Source: an uncultured Serinicoccus sp.
GTDB lineage: Bacteria; Actinomycetota; Actinomycetes; Actinomycetales; Dermatophilaceae
Direction of reading: 5' to 3'
Assembly: GCF_947487915.1 (NCBI RefSeq)
Contig: NZ_CANKYH010000003.1
Coordinates: 1 to 64,000 of the forward strand
Length of the DNA: 64,000 nt
The position numbers and the translations under genes are program-made. This document shows, one piece after another, positions 26,071 to 34,491 of the stretch (its first letter is position 1; each line of letters opens with the position of its first letter). Below the pieces are notes generated by a model. It ran no database searches. It saw only the letters and a program-made list of their open reading frames with translations, and had not been told where the DNA came from.

Positions 26071-26076
26071 TACGCT
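26071..26076 (+). promoter_or_regulatory. -10 element, leaderless start
   Basis: TACGCT ends 6 bases before the ATG of the Fe-S oxidoreductase at 26083. Confidence 0.45.
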
Positions 26077-26082
26077 GCCCCC

Positions 26083-28413
26083 ATGTCCTTCGCAGCGCTG
26101 CAGGTCCTCGCCATCGTCGTCGCGGGCCTGGTCACCCTGGCCGCGGTCGCCCTCTTCGTCCGCACGGTCGCCGGCTTCGTCGCCCAGTTCCGTCTCGGTC
26201 AGCCCGAGGCCCGCACCGACGCCCCCGGCCTGCGCACCTCGACGCTGCTGCGCGAGGTGCTGGGGCATACCAGGATGGCGCGCAAGCGCTGGGTCGCCGT
26301 GGCGCACTGGGTGGTCATGGTCTCCTTCGGCCTGCTCTTCCTCACCCTGGTCACCGCCTACGGCCAGCTCCTCGACCCGCACTTCGTCCTGCCGCTCATC
26401 GGCCACTTCTGGCCCTACGAGTGGCTGACCGAGCTGTTCGGCTGGGGTGCCGTCGTGGGCATCATCGGCCTCGTCGTCGTGCGCCAGCGCGAGCATCCCC
26501 GCACCCTGGGTCGCCGGTCCCGCTTCTGGGGGTCGACGTTCTGGCAGGCCTACGTCGTGGAGCTCGTCATCCTCGGGGTCGGCGTCTGCATCGTCGCGCT
26601 GCGCGCGCTGGAGTACGCCCTGGGTCGGGCCACCGGGGAGGAGTGGGCGACCGCCCTGCACTTCCCGTTCACGGCCTGGCTCGGTGCGCCCCTGGTCGGG
26701 GCGTCGGCCGCCACCCTCGAGGGCTGGATCATCGGGGTGGCGCTGCTGAAGATCCTCGTCTCGATGACGTGGATGATCATCATCGCGCGCACCCCCACGA
26801 TGGGGGTGGCCTGGCACCGCTTCCTCGCCTTCTTCAACATCTGGTTCCGGCGCCACCCCGGGGGCGCGACGTCCCTCGGCGCGGTGCAGCCGATCAAGGT
26901 CGGGGGCGAGCCGGTCGACTTCGAGAACATCGAGGACCTGGACGAGGACGCCGCGCTCGGCGTCGGCACGGTCGAGGACTTCACCTGGAAGGGCCTGCTC
27001 GACTTCTCCACCTGCACCGAGTGCGGACGTTGCCAGGAGCAGTGCCCGGCCTGGCACACCGACAAGCCGCTCTCGCCCAAGATGCTGGTCAAGAACCTGC
27101 GCGACCAGCACCACGCCGTGGCCCCGTGGCTCCAGGCGGGCGAGGAGCACCGGCAGGCCGCCGCCCAGGCGCTGGAGTCGGCCGGTGGGCCGGGGGCCGA
27201 GGGCCTGCCCGAGCAGCTGCACGGCATCCCCACGACGGCGGTCATCGCGGCGCAGCGCCCGCTGGTCGGCGAGACCGAGGGCGACCCCACGGTGCCCGAC
27301 GGCGGTGGCGTCATCGACCCGGACGTCCTGTGGTCCTGCACGACGTGCGGCGCCTGCGTCGAGCAGTGTCCCGTCGACATCGAGCACGTCGACGCGATCG
27401 TGGACATGCGGCGCTACCAGAACCTCATCGAGTCGGCCTTCCCCTCCGAGCTGGGCGGGCTGTTCAAGAACCTCGAGAACAAGGGCAACCCCTGGGGGAT
27501 GAACGCCCGGCTGCGGATGGACTGGGCCAAGGACCTCGACTTCGACATCCCCGTCGTGGGCCAGGACCTCGAGAACCTGGCGGAGATGGACTACCTCTTC
27601 TGGGTCGGGTGCGCCGGTGCGTTCGAGGACCGGGCCAAGAAGACGACCCGCGCGGTGGCCGAGCTGCTGCACACCGCCGGGGTGAGCTTCGCGGTGCTCG
27701 GCGACGGCGAGAGCTGCACCGGCGACCCGGCCCGGCGCAGCGGCAACGAGTTCCTCTTCCAGATGCTCGCGATGCAGAACGTCGAGGTCCTGGGCGAGGT
27801 GGGCGCGACCAAGATCGTCGTGACCTGCGCCCACTGCTTCAACACGCTGAAGAACGAGTACCCCCAGGTCGGCGGGCAGTTCGAGGTCGTGCACCACACC
27901 CAGCTGCTCAACCGGCTGGTGCGCGAGAAGCGCCTCGCCCCGGTCTCCCGGCCGGACGCCGCGGACACGGCGGGGGCGGCCTCGACCGCGGGGTCGGTGA
28001 CCTACCACGACCCGTGCTACCTCGGCCGGCACAACCAGGTCTACGCCCCGCCGCGCGAGCTCATCGGCGCGCTGCCGGGGGTCCAGCTCACCGAGATGCC
28101 CCGGCACGGGGAGAAGTCCTTCTGCTGCGGCGCCGGCGGCGCCCGGATGTGGATGGAGGAGAAGCTCGGGACCCGCATCAACCTCAACCGCACCGAGGAG
28201 GCGCTGGCCACCGGCGCCGACCGCATCGCGATCGGCTGCCCCTTCTGCCGGGTCATGCTCTCCGACGGCCTCACCCAGAAGCAGGCCGAGGGCGCCCGCG
28301 AGGAGGTCGAGGTCGTCGACGTCGCGCAGATGCTGCTGGCCGCCGTCCGCCGCGCGGAGCCCGCCCCCGCCGACGACGCCCGCACCGAGGACCCTGCACC
28401 GGACGCCCGGTAG
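26083..28413 (+). CDS. EtfD-like membrane Fe-S oxidoreductase
   Basis: A 776-residue protein with about five N-terminal transmembrane helices (~5-250; NarI/HdrE-like, with possible heme-ligand His), then two 4Fe-4S motifs, CTECGRCQEQCP near 310 and CTTCGACVEQCP near 419, and two CCG domains, the second ending in CCGAGGARMWMEE near 682. Length and order match mycobacterial EtfD (Rv0338c type), which passes electrons from electron-transfer flavoprotein to the quinone pool during fatty-acid oxidation. A heterodisulfide-reductase or glycolate-oxidase-like role is the alternative. An acyl-CoA dehydrogenase and acyl-CoA ligase are in the same window. etfAB are not. Confidence 0.82.
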   Translation: MSFAALQVLAIVVAGLVTLAAVALFVRTVAGFVAQFRLGQPEARTDAPGLRTSTLLREVLGHTRMARKRWVAVAHWVVMVSFGLLFLTLVTAYGQLLDPHFVLPLIGHFWPYEWLTELFGWGAVVGIIGLVVVRQREHPRTLGRRSRFWGSTFWQAYVVELVILGVGVCIVALRALEYALGRATGEEWATALHFPFTAWLGAPLVGASAATLEGWIIGVALLKILVSMTWMIIIARTPTMGVAWHRFLAFFNIWFRRHPGGATSLGAVQPIKVGGEPVDFENIEDLDEDAALGVGTVEDFTWKGLLDFSTCTECGRCQEQCPAWHTDKPLSPKMLVKNLRDQHHAVAPWLQAGEEHRQAAAQALESAGGPGAEGLPEQLHGIPTTAVIAAQRPLVGETEGDPTVPDGGGVIDPDVLWSCTTCGACVEQCPVDIEHVDAIVDMRRYQNLIESAFPSELGGLFKNLENKGNPWGMNARLRMDWAKDLDFDIPVVGQDLENLAEMDYLFWVGCAGAFEDRAKKTTRAVAELLHTAGVSFAVLGDGESCTGDPARRSGNEFLFQMLAMQNVEVLGEVGATKIVVTCAHCFNTLKNEYPQVGGQFEVVHHTQLLNRLVREKRLAPVSRPDAADTAGAASTAGSVTYHDPCYLGRHNQVYAPPRELIGALPGVQLTEMPRHGEKSFCCGAGGARMWMEEKLGTRINLNRTEEALATGADRIAIGCPFCRVMLSDGLTQKQAEGAREEVEVVDVAQMLLAAVRRAEPAPADDARTEDPAPDAR

Positions 28414-28494
28414 GTCCGCGCCGCCCGCGGCAGGCCCGCGCCGCTCGCGCGGGGGGCCCGCGTCACGGCATCGCGCGGTATGCCGCCGCGCGCC

Positions 28495-29076
28495 TCAGCG
28501 GGTGACGTCGCTGCGGGAGAAGTTCGACCAGGACCGGCTGGCGGTGGGCCCGCGCTGACCCTGGTAGTGGCTGCCCTTCTGCGAGCTGCCGTAGGGGTGC
28601 TGCGAGGCCGAGCTGAGCCGGAAGAAGCAGAGCTGCCCGATCTTCATCCCCGGGTGCAGCACGATGGGCAGGGTCGCCACGTTGGACAGCTCCAGGGTCA
28701 CGTGTCCGGTGAAGCCCGGGTCGACGAAGCCCGCCGTCGCGTGCGTGAGCAGGCCCAGCCGCCCCAGCGAGGACTTGCCCTCGACGCGCGCTGCGATGTC
28801 GTCCGGCAGGCTGACCTGCTCGTAGGTGGACCCGAGCACGAACTCACCCGGGTGCAGCACGAAGCTCTCCCCCGGCTCGACCTCGACGAGACGGGTCAGG
28901 TCCGGCTGCTCCTGCGCCGGGTCGATGACGGGGTACTTGTGGTTGTCGAAGAGCCGGAAGTAGCGGTCCAGCCGGATGTCGACGCTGGAGGGCTGGACCA
29001 TCGTCGGGTCCCACGGGTCCAGCCGGACCCGCCCGGAGTCGATCGAGGCGAGGATGTCGCGGTCGGAGAGCAGCAC
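28495..29076 (-). CDS. dcd: dCTP deaminase
   Basis: A 193-residue enzyme of the trimeric dUTPase/Dcd fold supplying dUTP/dUMP for thymidylate synthesis. The conserved [17 protein letters not shown] and [16 protein letters not shown] are present, as is the C-terminal [10 protein letters not shown] that closes over the substrate. Actinobacterial Dcd proteins are often bifunctional dCTP deaminase/dUTPases; that is not decidable here. The GTG at 29076 has a -10 hexamer 6 bases upstream. It is divergent from tRNA-Gly. Confidence 0.94.
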   Translation of the reverse strand: MLLSDRDILASIDSGRVRLDPWDPTMVQPSSVDIRLDRYFRLFDNHKYPVIDPAQEQPDLTRLVEVEPGESFVLHPGEFVLGSTYEQVSLPDDIAARVEGKSSLGRLGLLTHATAGFVDPGFTGHVTLELSNVATLPIVLHPGMKIGQLCFFRLSSASQHPYGSSQKGSHYQGQRGPTASRSWSNFSRSDVTR

Positions 29077-29082
29077 GACGAC

Positions 29083-29088
29083 ACCCTA
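29083..29088 (-). promoter_or_regulatory. dcd -10 element, leaderless start
   Basis: On the - strand TAGGGT ends 6 bases before the GTG of dcd at 29076. Confidence 0.5.
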
Positions 29089-29157
29089 GCCGGGGGGTGA
29101 CTTTGGCCGTGGACACCCGGGGTGGTTATCATGACTGTTGCCTCGATCCGAGGCCGC

Positions 29158-29228
29158 GCGGGCGTAGTTCAATGGTAGAACATCAGCTTCCCAAGCTGAA
29201 TACGCGAGTTCGATTCTCGTCGCCCGCT
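29158..29228 (+). tRNA. tRNA-Gly (anticodon CCC)
   Basis: A 71-base cloverleaf with acceptor GCGGGCG/CGCCCGC, discriminator T, anticodon loop TTCCCAA and T loop TTCGATT. CCA is not encoded. Confidence 0.94.
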
Positions 29229-29241
29229 CCACGCACCGGAC

Positions 29242-29604
29242 TCAGAAGCCCGGCCCCCGGGGCTGCTCGGTCCCAGAGCCCCGCAGGTGGTGGGTCACCC
29301 ATCCGGCATAGCTCTCCAGGACCTCCACGACGGGTACCGCCATGATCTCGGGCACCTCGTAGGGGTGCAGCGAACGCACGATCTCGCAGAGCCGGCCGAA
29401 GGCCTCCCGTGACGTCTTGGCCAGCAGCAACCACTCGGTGCTCTCGTGCACCTCCCCGCTCCAGCTGTAGATCGAGGTCATCGGCCCCAGCACCTGCACG
29501 CAGGCAGCGGCCCGCCGGGCGACGAGCTCCTCACCGATGTGCCGGGCGGACTCCATCGAGGGCACGCTGACGCGGACCTCCACGAGACGGGAAGGGTCGC
29601 TCAT
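29242..29604 (-). CDS. cutA: Divalent-cation tolerance protein CutA
   Basis: A 120-residue trimeric ferredoxin-like protein of typical length. Family elements are VRVSVPSMESARHIGEELV, the central ACVQVLGPMTSIYSW and SLHPYEVPEIMAVPV. CutA was linked to copper tolerance in Escherichia coli; its biochemical role remains unsettled. The start at 29604 lies 25 bp after the class III aminotransferase stop on the same strand, so co-transcription is likely. Confidence 0.92.
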   Translation of the reverse strand: MSDPSRLVEVRVSVPSMESARHIGEELVARRAAACVQVLGPMTSIYSWSGEVHESTEWLLLAKTSREAFGRLCEIVRSLHPYEVPEIMAVPVVEVLESYAGWVTHHLRGSGTEQPRGPGF

Positions 29605-29628
29605 ATCGCCTGCTTCCTGCTTGAGCGG

Positions 29629-30951
29629 TCACGGCGTCACGCCCGCCAGTACGTCGGCGAGGATCGCCACGCCACGGGAGGCGTCCTCGTCGGTGATCAC
29701 GCACGGCGGCACCAGGTGCACGCGGTTGGCCACGATGAGGGGCCACATCCCCCGCTCCAGACAACCGGCTTGCACCGCTTTCATCATGTCAGCAGAGGCC
29801 GGTTCGCGCGAGGCGTGGTCGGCGACGAGCTCGACGACCCAGAACACGCCGAGCCCGCGCACATCGCCCACCAGCGGGGTCGTGCCCAGGAGCGCCGTCG
29901 CCGCCGGCCCAAGGCTGCGCTCCCCCACCTGCGCAGCGTGCTCGACGATCCCCTCCTCGCGCATGATCGTGATCGCGGCGACGGCCGAGGCGGTGGCGAG
30001 GGCATGACCGGAGTAGGTCAGCCCGCCCGGGAAGGGGCGCTCGTCGAAGGTCGCCGCGACCCGGTCGTCGATGACCACCCCGCCGAGCGGGACATACCCG
30101 GAGTTGACCCCCTTGGCGAAGGTGATGAGGTCGGGCCGCACCCCGAAGTGGTCGAGGGCGAACCAGGCCCCGGTCCGTCCGAAGCCGGCCATCACCTCGT
30201 CGAGGATGAGCAGGATGCCGAACTCGTCGCACAGCGCCCGCACCCCGGGCAGGTAGCCCGGCGGCGGCACGAGGATGCCGTTCGACCCGACCACCGTCTC
30301 GAGGATGATCGCGGCGACCTGGCCCGGCCCCTCGGCCTCGAGGGTATGCCGCAGGTGCAGCAGGGCGCGCTCGCTCTCCTCCTCCTGCGTCGTGGCGTGG
30401 AACTCGCTGCGGAAGAGGTGCGGGCCCCAGAAGTGCACGACGCCCGGGATGCCGGGCTCGCCACCCCATCGCCGGGCCTCGCCGGTCAGGGTGATCGCCC
30501 CGGCCGTGCCCCCGTGGTAGCTGCGGTAGGACGCCAGGATCTTGTGCCTGCCGGTGTGCGCCCGGGCCATGCGCAGCGCGTTCTCGTTGGCCTCGGCCCC
30601 GCCGTTCGTGAAGAAGACCTTGCTCATGCCCTCCGGCGCCAGCCCCGAGATGAGGGCCGCGGCCTCGGCACGGCTCTCCTCCGCGAACGCCGGAGCGACC
30701 GTGGTCAGCCGCCCGGCCGCCTCCGCGATGGCGGCCGACAGGCGCGGGTGCTGGTAGCCGATGTTGACGTTGACCAGCTGGGAGGAGAAGTCCAGGAAGC
30801 GCCGGCCCTGGTGGTCCCAGAAGTAGGCGCCCTCGCCCCCGGCCAGCGGCACCGGGTCGATGGCCCGCTGGGCCGACCAGGAGGTCATGACGTGAGCCCG
30901 GGAGAGCTCCCGGATCCGGGCGTCGCGGGCGAGGTCGGGAGGGGTCGTCAT
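29629..30951 (-). CDS. Class III (omega-type) aminotransferase
   Basis: A 440-residue PLP-dependent class III aminotransferase. Visible are FTNGGAEANENALRMAR (phosphate binding, ~115), SYHGGTAGA, ILDEVMAGFGRTG near 250 and the Schiff-base lysine in ITFAKGVNSGYVPLGG near 279. The family includes beta-alanine-, taurine- and aspartate-type pyruvate aminotransferases; the substrate cannot be fixed. The start codon has TAGAGT 7 bases upstream. It is divergent from the acyl-CoA synthetase gene and followed by cutA. Confidence 0.88.
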   Translation of the reverse strand: MTTPPDLARDARIRELSRAHVMTSWSAQRAIDPVPLAGGEGAYFWDHQGRRFLDFSSQLVNVNIGYQHPRLSAAIAEAAGRLTTVAPAFAEESRAEAAALISGLAPEGMSKVFFTNGGAEANENALRMARAHTGRHKILASYRSYHGGTAGAITLTGEARRWGGEPGIPGVVHFWGPHLFRSEFHATTQEEESERALLHLRHTLEAEGPGQVAAIILETVVGSNGILVPPPGYLPGVRALCDEFGILLILDEVMAGFGRTGAWFALDHFGVRPDLITFAKGVNSGYVPLGGVVIDDRVAATFDERPFPGGLTYSGHALATASAVAAITIMREEGIVEHAAQVGERSLGPAATALLGTTPLVGDVRGLGVFWVVELVADHASREPASADMMKAVQAGCLERGMWPLIVANRVHLVPPCVITDEDASRGVAILADVLAGVTP

Positions 30952-30958
30952 GGGAGCG

Positions 30959-30964
30959 ACTCTA
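30959..30964 (-). promoter_or_regulatory. -10 element, leaderless start
   Basis: On the - strand TAGAGT ends 7 bases before the ATG of the class III aminotransferase at 30951. Confidence 0.5.
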
Positions 30965-31014
30965 GGCCAGCCCTACCCCTGGTGCCCGTCCCGCACGCAC
31001 GGCAGGATGGGGGG

Positions 31015-32646
31015 ATGGCACAGGCGCTGGCGCACACCACCGGGGTCGGCGAACCGCCGCTGCTCGAACAGACCATCGGGGACAACCTCGACGAGACCGC
31101 CCACCGGCACCCCGACCGGGAGGCGCTGGTCGAGGTCTCCACGGGGCGCCGCTGGACGTATGCCGAGCTCGTCCTCGACGTCAACCTCATCGCCCGTGCC
31201 CTGGTCGCCTCCGGGGTGCGCACCGGCGACCGGGTGGGCATCTGGGCACCGAACTGCGCCGAGTGGACCCTGGTGCAGCTGGCGACCGCCAAGGTCGGGG
31301 CCATCCTGGTCACCATCAACCCGGCCTACAGCGAGCGCGAGCTGGCCTACGTGCTGCGCCAGTCGGGGACCCGTACGGTCGTCGTCGCGCAGGAGTTCCG
31401 GGGCCGCGCCTACCCCGAGATGGTCGAGCACGTCCAGGACGAGTGCCCCGACCTGGCCCAGGTGCTGGTCATCGGTGACGAGGGGTGGGACGAGGTGCTC
31501 GCCGGGGCGCACCAGGTCAGCCCCGGACGCCTCGCCGAGCTGCAGGCGACGCTCACCCCGGACCAGCCGATCAACATCCAGTACACCTCCGGCACCACCG
31601 GCTTCCCCAAGGGCGCGACGCTCTCCCACCGCAACATCCTCAACAACGGCTACCTCGTCGGGGAGGGATGCCGCTACACCGAGGGTGACGTCATCTGCAT
31701 ACCCGTGCCCTTCTACCACTGCTTCGGCATGGTCATGGGCACGCTCGCGGCGACCACGCACGGTGCCTGCGCGGTCATCCCGGGGCCGGGGTTCGACCCC
31801 GGCGCGACCCTGCGGGCGGTGCGGGACGAGCAGTGCACCTCGCTCTACGGCGTGCCGACGATGTTCATCGCCATGCTGGAGCTCCTGGACGCCGACGACG
31901 AGCTCACGACCGCGGACCTGTCCTCGGTCCGCACCGGGATCATGGCCGGGTCGCCGTGCCCGGCGTCGGTCATGAGCGCGCTCATCGAGGCGGGCGTCGA
32001 AGAGATGACCATCTGCTACGGGATGACCGAGACCTCGCCGGTGTCCACGCAGACGGCTCCGGACGACCCCTTCGACAAGAAGGTCGGCACCGTCGGCCGG
32101 GTGGGGCCGCACCTCGAGATCCAGATCGTCGACCCCACGACGCGCGAGGTGCTGCCCCGGGGTGTGGCCGGGGAGTTCTGCACGAAGGGCTACTCGGTGA
32201 TGCTCGGCTACTGGGAGGACCCGGAGCGGACCGCCGAGGTGCTCCGGGACGGGTGGATGGCGACCGGTGACCTCGGGGTGATGGACGACGAGGGGTATGT
32301 CGAGATCACCGGCCGCATCAAGGACCTGGTCATCCGGGGCGGGGAGAACATCTCTCCCCGGGAGGTCGAGGAGGTCCTCTACGCCCACCCGGACGTGCTC
32401 GACGCCCAGGTCGTGGGGGTGCCCGACGAGCGCTACGGCGAGGAGCTCATGGCCTTCCTGCGGCTGCGGGAGGGAGCCGCACCGCTCACCGTCGAGGCCG
32501 TCCGGGAGTTCTGCTCCGGCTCGCTCGCCCGCTACAAGATCCCGCGCCACGTGCAGGTCGTCGAGGAGTTCCCCATGACGGTCACCGGCAAGGTGCGCAA
32601 GGTCGAGCTGCGCGAGCGCGGGGCGGAGCTGCTGCGGGAGCCCTGA
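31015..32646 (+). CDS. AMP-binding acyl-CoA synthetase (FadD-like)
   Basis: A 543-residue ANL-superfamily ligase that activates a carboxylic acid through an acyl-adenylate to its CoA thioester. The P-loop YTSGTTGFPKGA is at about 188-199, followed by YGMTETSP, GWMATGDLG, the hinge KDLVIRGGENISPREVEE and the catalytic lysine in TVTGKVRKVELRE. The set resembles medium/long-chain fatty-acid CoA ligases. ATG 31015 follows a G-rich ribosome site. The acyl-CoA dehydrogenase and EtfD-like genes could consume its product. Confidence 0.88.
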   Translation: MAQALAHTTGVGEPPLLEQTIGDNLDETAHRHPDREALVEVSTGRRWTYAELVLDVNLIARALVASGVRTGDRVGIWAPNCAEWTLVQLATAKVGAILVTINPAYSERELAYVLRQSGTRTVVVAQEFRGRAYPEMVEHVQDECPDLAQVLVIGDEGWDEVLAGAHQVSPGRLAELQATLTPDQPINIQYTSGTTGFPKGATLSHRNILNNGYLVGEGCRYTEGDVICIPVPFYHCFGMVMGTLAATTHGACAVIPGPGFDPGATLRAVRDEQCTSLYGVPTMFIAMLELLDADDELTTADLSSVRTGIMAGSPCPASVMSALIEAGVEEMTICYGMTETSPVSTQTAPDDPFDKKVGTVGRVGPHLEIQIVDPTTREVLPRGVAGEFCTKGYSVMLGYWEDPERTAEVLRDGWMATGDLGVMDDEGYVEITGRIKDLVIRGGENISPREVEEVLYAHPDVLDAQVVGVPDERYGEELMAFLRLREGAAPLTVEAVREFCSGSLARYKIPRHVQVVEEFPMTVTGKVRKVELRERGAELLREP

Positions 32647-32670
32647 CCTCTCCCCCCCCCAGCCCCCCAA

Positions 32671-32728
32671 CCCCACCGAGCGCCGCACATGGTTGCCCTC
32701 AGCCCCACCGAGCGCCGCACATGGTTGC
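32671..32728 (+). repeat. Dispersed 26-bp repeat, two units, 32-bp period
   Basis: Two copies of the same 26-bp core (32671-32696 and 32703-32728, containing CCGAGCGCCGCACATGG) are spaced by 6 bases. The array sits between the acyl-CoA synthetase stop and the SDR start, ending 15 bp before the ATG at 32744. The core also occurs at 39626-39747, 55134-55192 and 62301-62359. Confidence 0.92.
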
Positions 32729-32743
32729 TGGCAGGATCGGGTC

Positions 32744-33514
32744 ATGAGCCTGGACTACGCACAGATGTTCCGCCTGGACGGCCGGCACGCCGCGGTCGTC
32801 GGGTGCGGCGGGATCGGCGCCGAGATCGTCGCCGGCCTGGCCGCCCAGGGGGCGCGGGTGAGCTGCCTCGACCGGGACAGAGGTGTCGCGCAGGCGGCGC
32901 TGGAGCGCGCGCCGGGAGGAACGGCATACCCCGTCGACGTGCTGGACACCAGCGCCCTCGTGAGCTGCGCCGCGCAGTTAGGCGACGTCGACGTGCTGGT
33001 GCTCACCGCCGCGATGAACGTCCGCAAGCGGCTGCTGGACTACACGGCCGAGGAGTTCGCCCGCGTCGTGGACCTCAACCTGCGGGGGACCTTTGACGCG
33101 GTGCGCGCCTTCGCGCCGGGCATGGTCGAGCGCGGGCGCGGGTCCATCGTCGCGCTGACCTCGATCCGCGCGGTCACCGTCGAACCGGGGCAGGGGGTGT
33201 ATGCCGCGACCAAGGCCGGTGTGACGCAGCTGGTGCGCACGTGGGCGGCTGAGCTGGGGCCGGCCGGGGTGCGCATCAACGCGGTCGCGCCGGGGGTGGT
33301 GGCGACGCCACTGACGCAGCAGATCCGCGACGACGCGGACTGGGACCGGGCGTATGCCGAGAAGTCGGCCCTGGGTCGCTGGGCGCGGCCCGAGGAGATG
33401 GTCGGGGCCGTGGCGTGGCTGGCCTCGGACGCGGCGAGCTTCGTCACCGGCAGCCAGGTGATGGTCGACGGCGGCTGGACCGCGATCGACGGGCGGTTCA
33501 CCCCGCCCGGGTGA
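32744..33514 (+). CDS. Short-chain dehydrogenase/reductase
   Basis: A 256-residue SDR. The cofactor loop reads VVGCGGIGAEIVAGL rather than the usual TGxxxGIG; the catalytic set is otherwise complete: Asn in DLNLRGTFD, Ser in ALTSIRAV, and YAATKAG. The C-terminal VTGSQVMVDGGW is typical of the classical family. Substrate is unknown. Leu79 is encoded by TTA (32978-32980), the rarest leucine codon in such a genome and the only in-frame TTA I noticed in the window. The promoter and ribosome site must lie in or next to the repeat array just upstream. Confidence 0.85.
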   Translation: MSLDYAQMFRLDGRHAAVVGCGGIGAEIVAGLAAQGARVSCLDRDRGVAQAALERAPGGTAYPVDVLDTSALVSCAAQLGDVDVLVLTAAMNVRKRLLDYTAEEFARVVDLNLRGTFDAVRAFAPGMVERGRGSIVALTSIRAVTVEPGQGVYAATKAGVTQLVRTWAAELGPAGVRINAVAPGVVATPLTQQIRDDADWDRAYAEKSALGRWARPEEMVGAVAWLASDAASFVTGSQVMVDGGWTAIDGRFTPPG

Positions 33515-33563
33515 GCAACGACATACCCGCGGGTGGCATGGGGGTGCCGGCAGCCCCTTCGGG

Positions 33564-34448
33564 TCAGGAGAAGACGATGGTGCGGCCCGAGCGCAGGACG
33601 ACACGGTGCTCGGCGTGCCAGCGGATGGCCCGCGAGAAGGCGGTCGCCTCGACCTCCTGCCCCTGCTGGGCGAGCTGGGCCGGGGTCAGCCGGTGGTCCA
33701 CCCGCCGGAAGTCCTGCTCGATGATCGGGCCCTCGTCCAGGTCGGCCGTGACGTAGTGCGCGGTCGCGCCGATGACCTTGACCCCGCGGTCGTGCGCCTG
33801 GGTGTAGGGCTTGGCACCCTTGAAGCTGGGCAGCAGCGAGTGGTGGATGTTGATGATGCGACCCGAGTAGTCCGCGCACATCGCGGGTGAGAGCACCTGC
33901 ATGTAGCGCGCGAGGGCGATCGTGTCGACGTCGTGGCTCTCCACGAGCTCGCGGAGGCTGGCCTCGGCGTCAGCCTTGGTCTCGGGCGTGACGGGCAGGT
34001 GGTGGAACGGGATGTCGTGCCACTCCGCGAGGGCACGGAAGTCTTCGTGGTTGGACACGATGGCCGGGATGGTGACCGGCAGCTGCCCGGTGCGCGTGCG
34101 GAAGAGCAGGTCGTTGAGGCAGTGCCCCATCTTGCTGACCATGACCAGCAGGCGGTGGGGCTGGGCGCGGTCGTGCGCCTGCCACTGCCCGCCGAGCCCG
34201 TCGGCCACCTCGGACAGGCCCGCACGGAGGGTGTCGATGTCGACCGGCGAGCCCTCGCGGGTCGCCTCCATCCGCAGGTGGAACTCCCCCGTGCTCGGGT
34301 CGGCGAACTGCTGGCTCTCGGTGATGGTCAGGTCGTGCTCGAGCATCGCCCCCGACACCGCGTGCACCACGCCCCGACGGTCGGGGCAGGACAGGGTGAG
34401 GACGATGTCGCGGCCGGTCTCGGCCGGCGCAGAGGTATGCAGTGCCAC
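33564..34448 (-). CDS. purU: Formyltetrahydrofolate deformylase
   Basis: A 294-residue enzyme releasing formate and tetrahydrofolate from 10-formyl-THF. An N-terminal ACT domain (~12-90, LSCPDRRGVVHAVSG) precedes a formyltransferase fold with MVSKMGHCLNDLL and the catalytic Asn-His region INIHHSLLPSFKGAKPY, plus ATAHYVTADLDEGPIIEQ. Length and order match PurU. The GTG at 34448 has TAGACT 8 bases upstream. It converges on the SDR gene over 49 bp with no strong hairpin. Confidence 0.94.
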   Translation of the reverse strand: MALHTSAPAETGRDIVLTLSCPDRRGVVHAVSGAMLEHDLTITESQQFADPSTGEFHLRMEATREGSPVDIDTLRAGLSEVADGLGGQWQAHDRAQPHRLLVMVSKMGHCLNDLLFRTRTGQLPVTIPAIVSNHEDFRALAEWHDIPFHHLPVTPETKADAEASLRELVESHDVDTIALARYMQVLSPAMCADYSGRIINIHHSLLPSFKGAKPYTQAHDRGVKVIGATAHYVTADLDEGPIIEQDFRRVDHRLTPAQLAQQGQEVEATAFSRAIRWHAEHRVVLRSGRTIVFS

Positions 34449-34456
34449 GCCGGGCG

Positions 34457-34462
34457 AGTCTA
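34457..34462 (-). promoter_or_regulatory. purU -10 element, leaderless start
   Basis: On the - strand TAGACT ends 8 bases before the GTG of purU at 34448. It lies close to the 3' end of the upstream P1 peptidase gene on the same strand. Confidence 0.45.
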
Positions 34463-34491
34463 CGTCGTGTCAGCGTGTGTCCGGTCCGGTC

